A stretch of DNA of 7,358 nt from Elusimicrobiota bacterium (GTDB taxonomy: Bacteria; Elusimicrobiota; Endomicrobiia; Endomicrobiales; Endomicrobiaceae): positions 1-7,358 of the forward strand of contig JAIRQB010000135.1 in assembly GCA_031256695.1 (NCBI GenBank), written 5' to 3'. The position numbers were made by a program, and so were the translations under genes. Shown here in pieces: positions 6,070-7,358 of this stretch. A model generated the notes under the pieces. That model ran no database searches. It had not been told where the DNA came from and saw nothing but the letters and a program-made list of their open reading frames with translations. Numbering within the stretch: position 1 is the stretch's first letter; each line of letters starts with the position of its first letter.

Positions 6070-6871
6070 AAGTTGCTCCAATAATTTAATCAAACAAGTT
6101 TTATTGCTAAAAGATAAAAAAGCCCGCAATGAGAGCGGGCTTTTTCTTATTGAAGGGGCAAAAATTTTTAGCGAAATTCCAGACGATTGGGAAATAGAAA
6201 CGGTTTTTATTTCAGAAAACAACGTAAAGGCAAAAGCGGGGAGTCTTCCCGGCTGCGCCATTCTTGCGAAGACAAGCGATGGGAGCAAAGCCGAAACCAT
6301 TATCGTCTCAGACAGAGTTATAAAAAAACTCTCCTTTACGGAAAATCCTCAAGACATAATTGCCGTAGTAAAGAAAAAAGTTTTTCTTAAAGAGGAAGTT
6401 TTAAAAAAAGGCGGCAGATTTTTAATCCTTGAAAATATGCAGGACCCCGGCAATTTAGGAACAATAATTAGAAGCGCAGACGCCTTCAATACGGCGGGCA
6501 TTTTTATATCCAAAAACAGCGCAGACCTTTACAATGATAAAGTTATAAGGGCTTCTATGGGGTCTATTTTTCACATTCCCGTAATTTGCGGCATTGAATT
6601 AGAAAGTTTTTTAAAAGAATTGAAAGATAAAAAAATCAAAACTTTTGCCGCAGATATAAAAGCGCGCAAAGATTTAAAGTCTTTAAATTTCCCTCAAAAT
6701 TACGCCTTTTTAATAGGCAATGAATCGCAAGGATTAAAGCAAGAGACGGTAAAATTATGCGATAGCGTTTTTAAAATTAAAATGCCCGGCGCCGCTCAAT
6801 CGCTAAACGCCGCAATAGCCGCATCTCTTATAATGTATGAGGCAGTAAACGCTAAAATAACTTCAAAATGA
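6059..6871 (+). CDS. TrmH/SpoU-family RNA 2'-O-ribose methyltransferase
   Basis: A 270-residue SPOUT-class enzyme that would transfer methyl from S-adenosylmethionine to a ribose 2'-OH in rRNA or tRNA. The N-terminal substrate-binding domain (about 5-100) includes KKARNESGLFLIEG, matching the usual K-x-R-x-x-x-G-x-F-x-x-EG pattern. The catalytic knot domain has motif 1 at 125-142 (QDPGNLGTIIRSADA, with N132 and R138), motif 2 at 218-226 (LIGNESQGL), and motif 3 at 241-258 (MPGAAQSLNAA, with S248 and N250). The target nucleotide cannot be read from sequence. A TTG at 6050 in the same frame is an alternative start. I chose the ATG at 6059, where the family homology begins. It has no good Shine-Dalgarno and overlaps the HAD stop by 11 bases, suggesting translational coupling. 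An intrinsic-terminator hairpin lies within codons 20-30. Confidence 0.95.
   Translation: MKIESCSNNLIKQVLLLKDKKARNESGLFLIEGAKIFSEIPDDWEIETVFISENNVKAKAGSLPGCAILAKTSDGSKAETIIVSDRVIKKLSFTENPQDIIAVVKKKVFLKEEVLKKGGRFLILENMQDPGNLGTIIRSADAFNTAGIFISKNSADLYNDKVIRASMGSIFHIPVICGIELESFLKELKDKKIKTFAADIKARKDLKSLNFPQNYAFLIGNESQGLKQETVKLCDSVFKIKMPGAAQSLNAAIAASLIMYEAVNAKITSK
6117..6148 (+). terminator. Strong intrinsic-terminator-like hairpin inside the methyltransferase gene
   Basis: AAAAAGCCCGC (6117-6127) pairs perfectly with GCGGGCTTTTT (6135-6145) around the loop AATGAGA, with CTT following. Six of the eleven pairs are G-C, and the T-run starts immediately after the G-C core. The complementary strand also ends in a T-run, so it could act in both directions. 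It starts 47 bases after the HAD stop codon, where an operon terminator would be expected, but falls in codons 20-30 of the next gene. Translating ribosomes would be expected to prevent it forming. Confidence 0.6.
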
Positions 6872-6987
6872 TTTTAACCGCAAGTTTGCTAAAATTTCTG
6901 CATTGGAAAGCCGCATTGATTTTACAGATAGTTTTTAAAGCGTCTGCTCAAAACTAATAGAAGCAGAGTAAATTTATAGGATAAGGT

Positions 6988-7358
6988 ATGAAAAAAAACA
7001 AAAAATTGATTGATTTCTCAAAGGCATTGTTTTCACTCTATAATGAAGGCATTTATAAAATTATGAGGATACTTGGTTTGAAAATAAGAATCAGAATAAC
7101 AAGATATAGAAAAAAGAAAATCGCTCCGCTGAAAATTGTATTTAATAATTTGGACGGCAACGGCTATGGATGCAATCCAAAATATATCGCTCAAAGAATC
7201 TTGGATTTAGATTTGCCTTTTGACATCGTTTGGCTTGTAAAAGATGAAATCAGCAAAGACGATTTTCCTAAACAAATCAGATTAGAGGATTTTAATTCCA
7301 TAAAAGCGGTTTATGAATTGGCTACGGCAAAAGTCATAGTGTCAAATTTAAGAATAAG
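6988..7358 (+). CDS. CDP-glycerol glycerophosphotransferase-like protein (N-terminal part, runs off window)
   Basis: An ATG at 6988, with AGG seven bases upstream, opens a frame of 123 codons that reaches the window end without a stop. Residues 50-123 resemble the start of the CDP-glycerol:poly(glycerophosphate) glycerophosphotransferase family (TagB/TagF-like): KIVFNNLDGNGYGCNPKYIA, then FDIVWLVKDE and SIKAVYELATAKVIVSNLR. Such enzymes transfer glycerol- or ribitol-phosphate units, or related groups, onto teichoic acids or surface polysaccharides at the cytoplasmic face. Residues 11-40 (FSLYNEGIYKIMRILGLKI and the basic stretch RIRITRYRKKK) resemble a module I associate with epsilon-proteobacterial surface-glycan transferases. 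The catalytic C-terminal region is outside the window, so activity cannot be judged. The 116-base gap after the methyltransferase has no clear terminator or promoter, only a TCTGCT/AGCAGA inverted repeat at 6943-6967. Confidence 0.82.
   Translation, partial: MKKNKKLIDFSKALFSLYNEGIYKIMRILGLKIRIRITRYRKKKIAPLKIVFNNLDGNGYGCNPKYIAQRILDLDLPFDIVWLVKDEISKDDFPKQIRLEDFNSIKAVYELATAKVIVSNLRI

Noticed and set aside
1205..6300. Minus-strand open frames of 60-100 codons within carA, dnaE and the HAD/methyltransferase genes
   Set aside because: All lie antisense to conserved coding sequence, with low-complexity translations and no recognisable domains.
6187..6390. Second plus-strand frame inside the methyltransferase gene
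   Set aside because: It is a shifted-frame shadow of a clearly conserved gene, with no ribosome binding site or family resemblance.

Overview
The window is a bacterial chromosomal housekeeping segment, A+T-rich, with ordinary Shine-Dalgarno sites and the standard genetic code. No mobile element, CRISPR array, phage gene or plasmid function is visible. The phylum cannot be fixed from the sequence. The CarA resembles the Bacteroidetes/eukaryotic-like branch (GHRSHNQP signature), DnaE has an intact metal-dependent PHP domain, and the last gene is a surface-polymer transferase. An A+T-rich Gram-negative or deep-branching lineage such as Elusimicrobiota would fit, but this is a low-confidence guess.

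Layout. Bases 1-80 hold the apparent C-terminal end of an unrecognised plus-strand gene. A tRNA with anticodon CAU lies on the minus strand at 214-285. Bases 286-686 carry no convincing gene. They contain a weak hairpin, a cluster of ATTGTTT repeats that includes a palindrome over a candidate -35 box, and a candidate promoter for the genes that follow. Next come four tightly packed plus-strand genes: carA (carbamoyl-phosphate synthase small chain, 687-1829), dnaE (replicative DNA polymerase III alpha, 1868-5404), a HAD-superfamily hydrolase (5437-6069) and a TrmH/SpoU-family RNA methyltransferase (6059-6871). Gaps are 38 and 32 bases, then an 11-base overlap, so they probably form one transcription unit. 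After a 116-base gap, the 5' part of a CDP-glycerol glycerophosphotransferase-like gene runs off the window end (6988-7358).

How the genes fit. They do not form one pathway. CarA supplies ammonia for carbamoyl phosphate (arginine and pyrimidines), DnaE copies the chromosome, and the methyltransferase probably modifies rRNA or tRNA. This looks like a growth-related operon of unrelated core functions. carB is not in the window.

The most notable signal is a near-perfect intrinsic terminator (11-bp stem, 7-base loop, T-run) inside the 5' coding region of the methyltransferase gene, about 50 bases after the HAD stop codon. It looks like either the operon's terminator embedded in the next gene or a translation-dependent attenuator. 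Other points are a substituted glutamine-site residue in CarA, a missing motif III lysine in the HAD protein, and an intact PHP proofreading site in DnaE. I see no clear sign of a wholly new multi-gene system.
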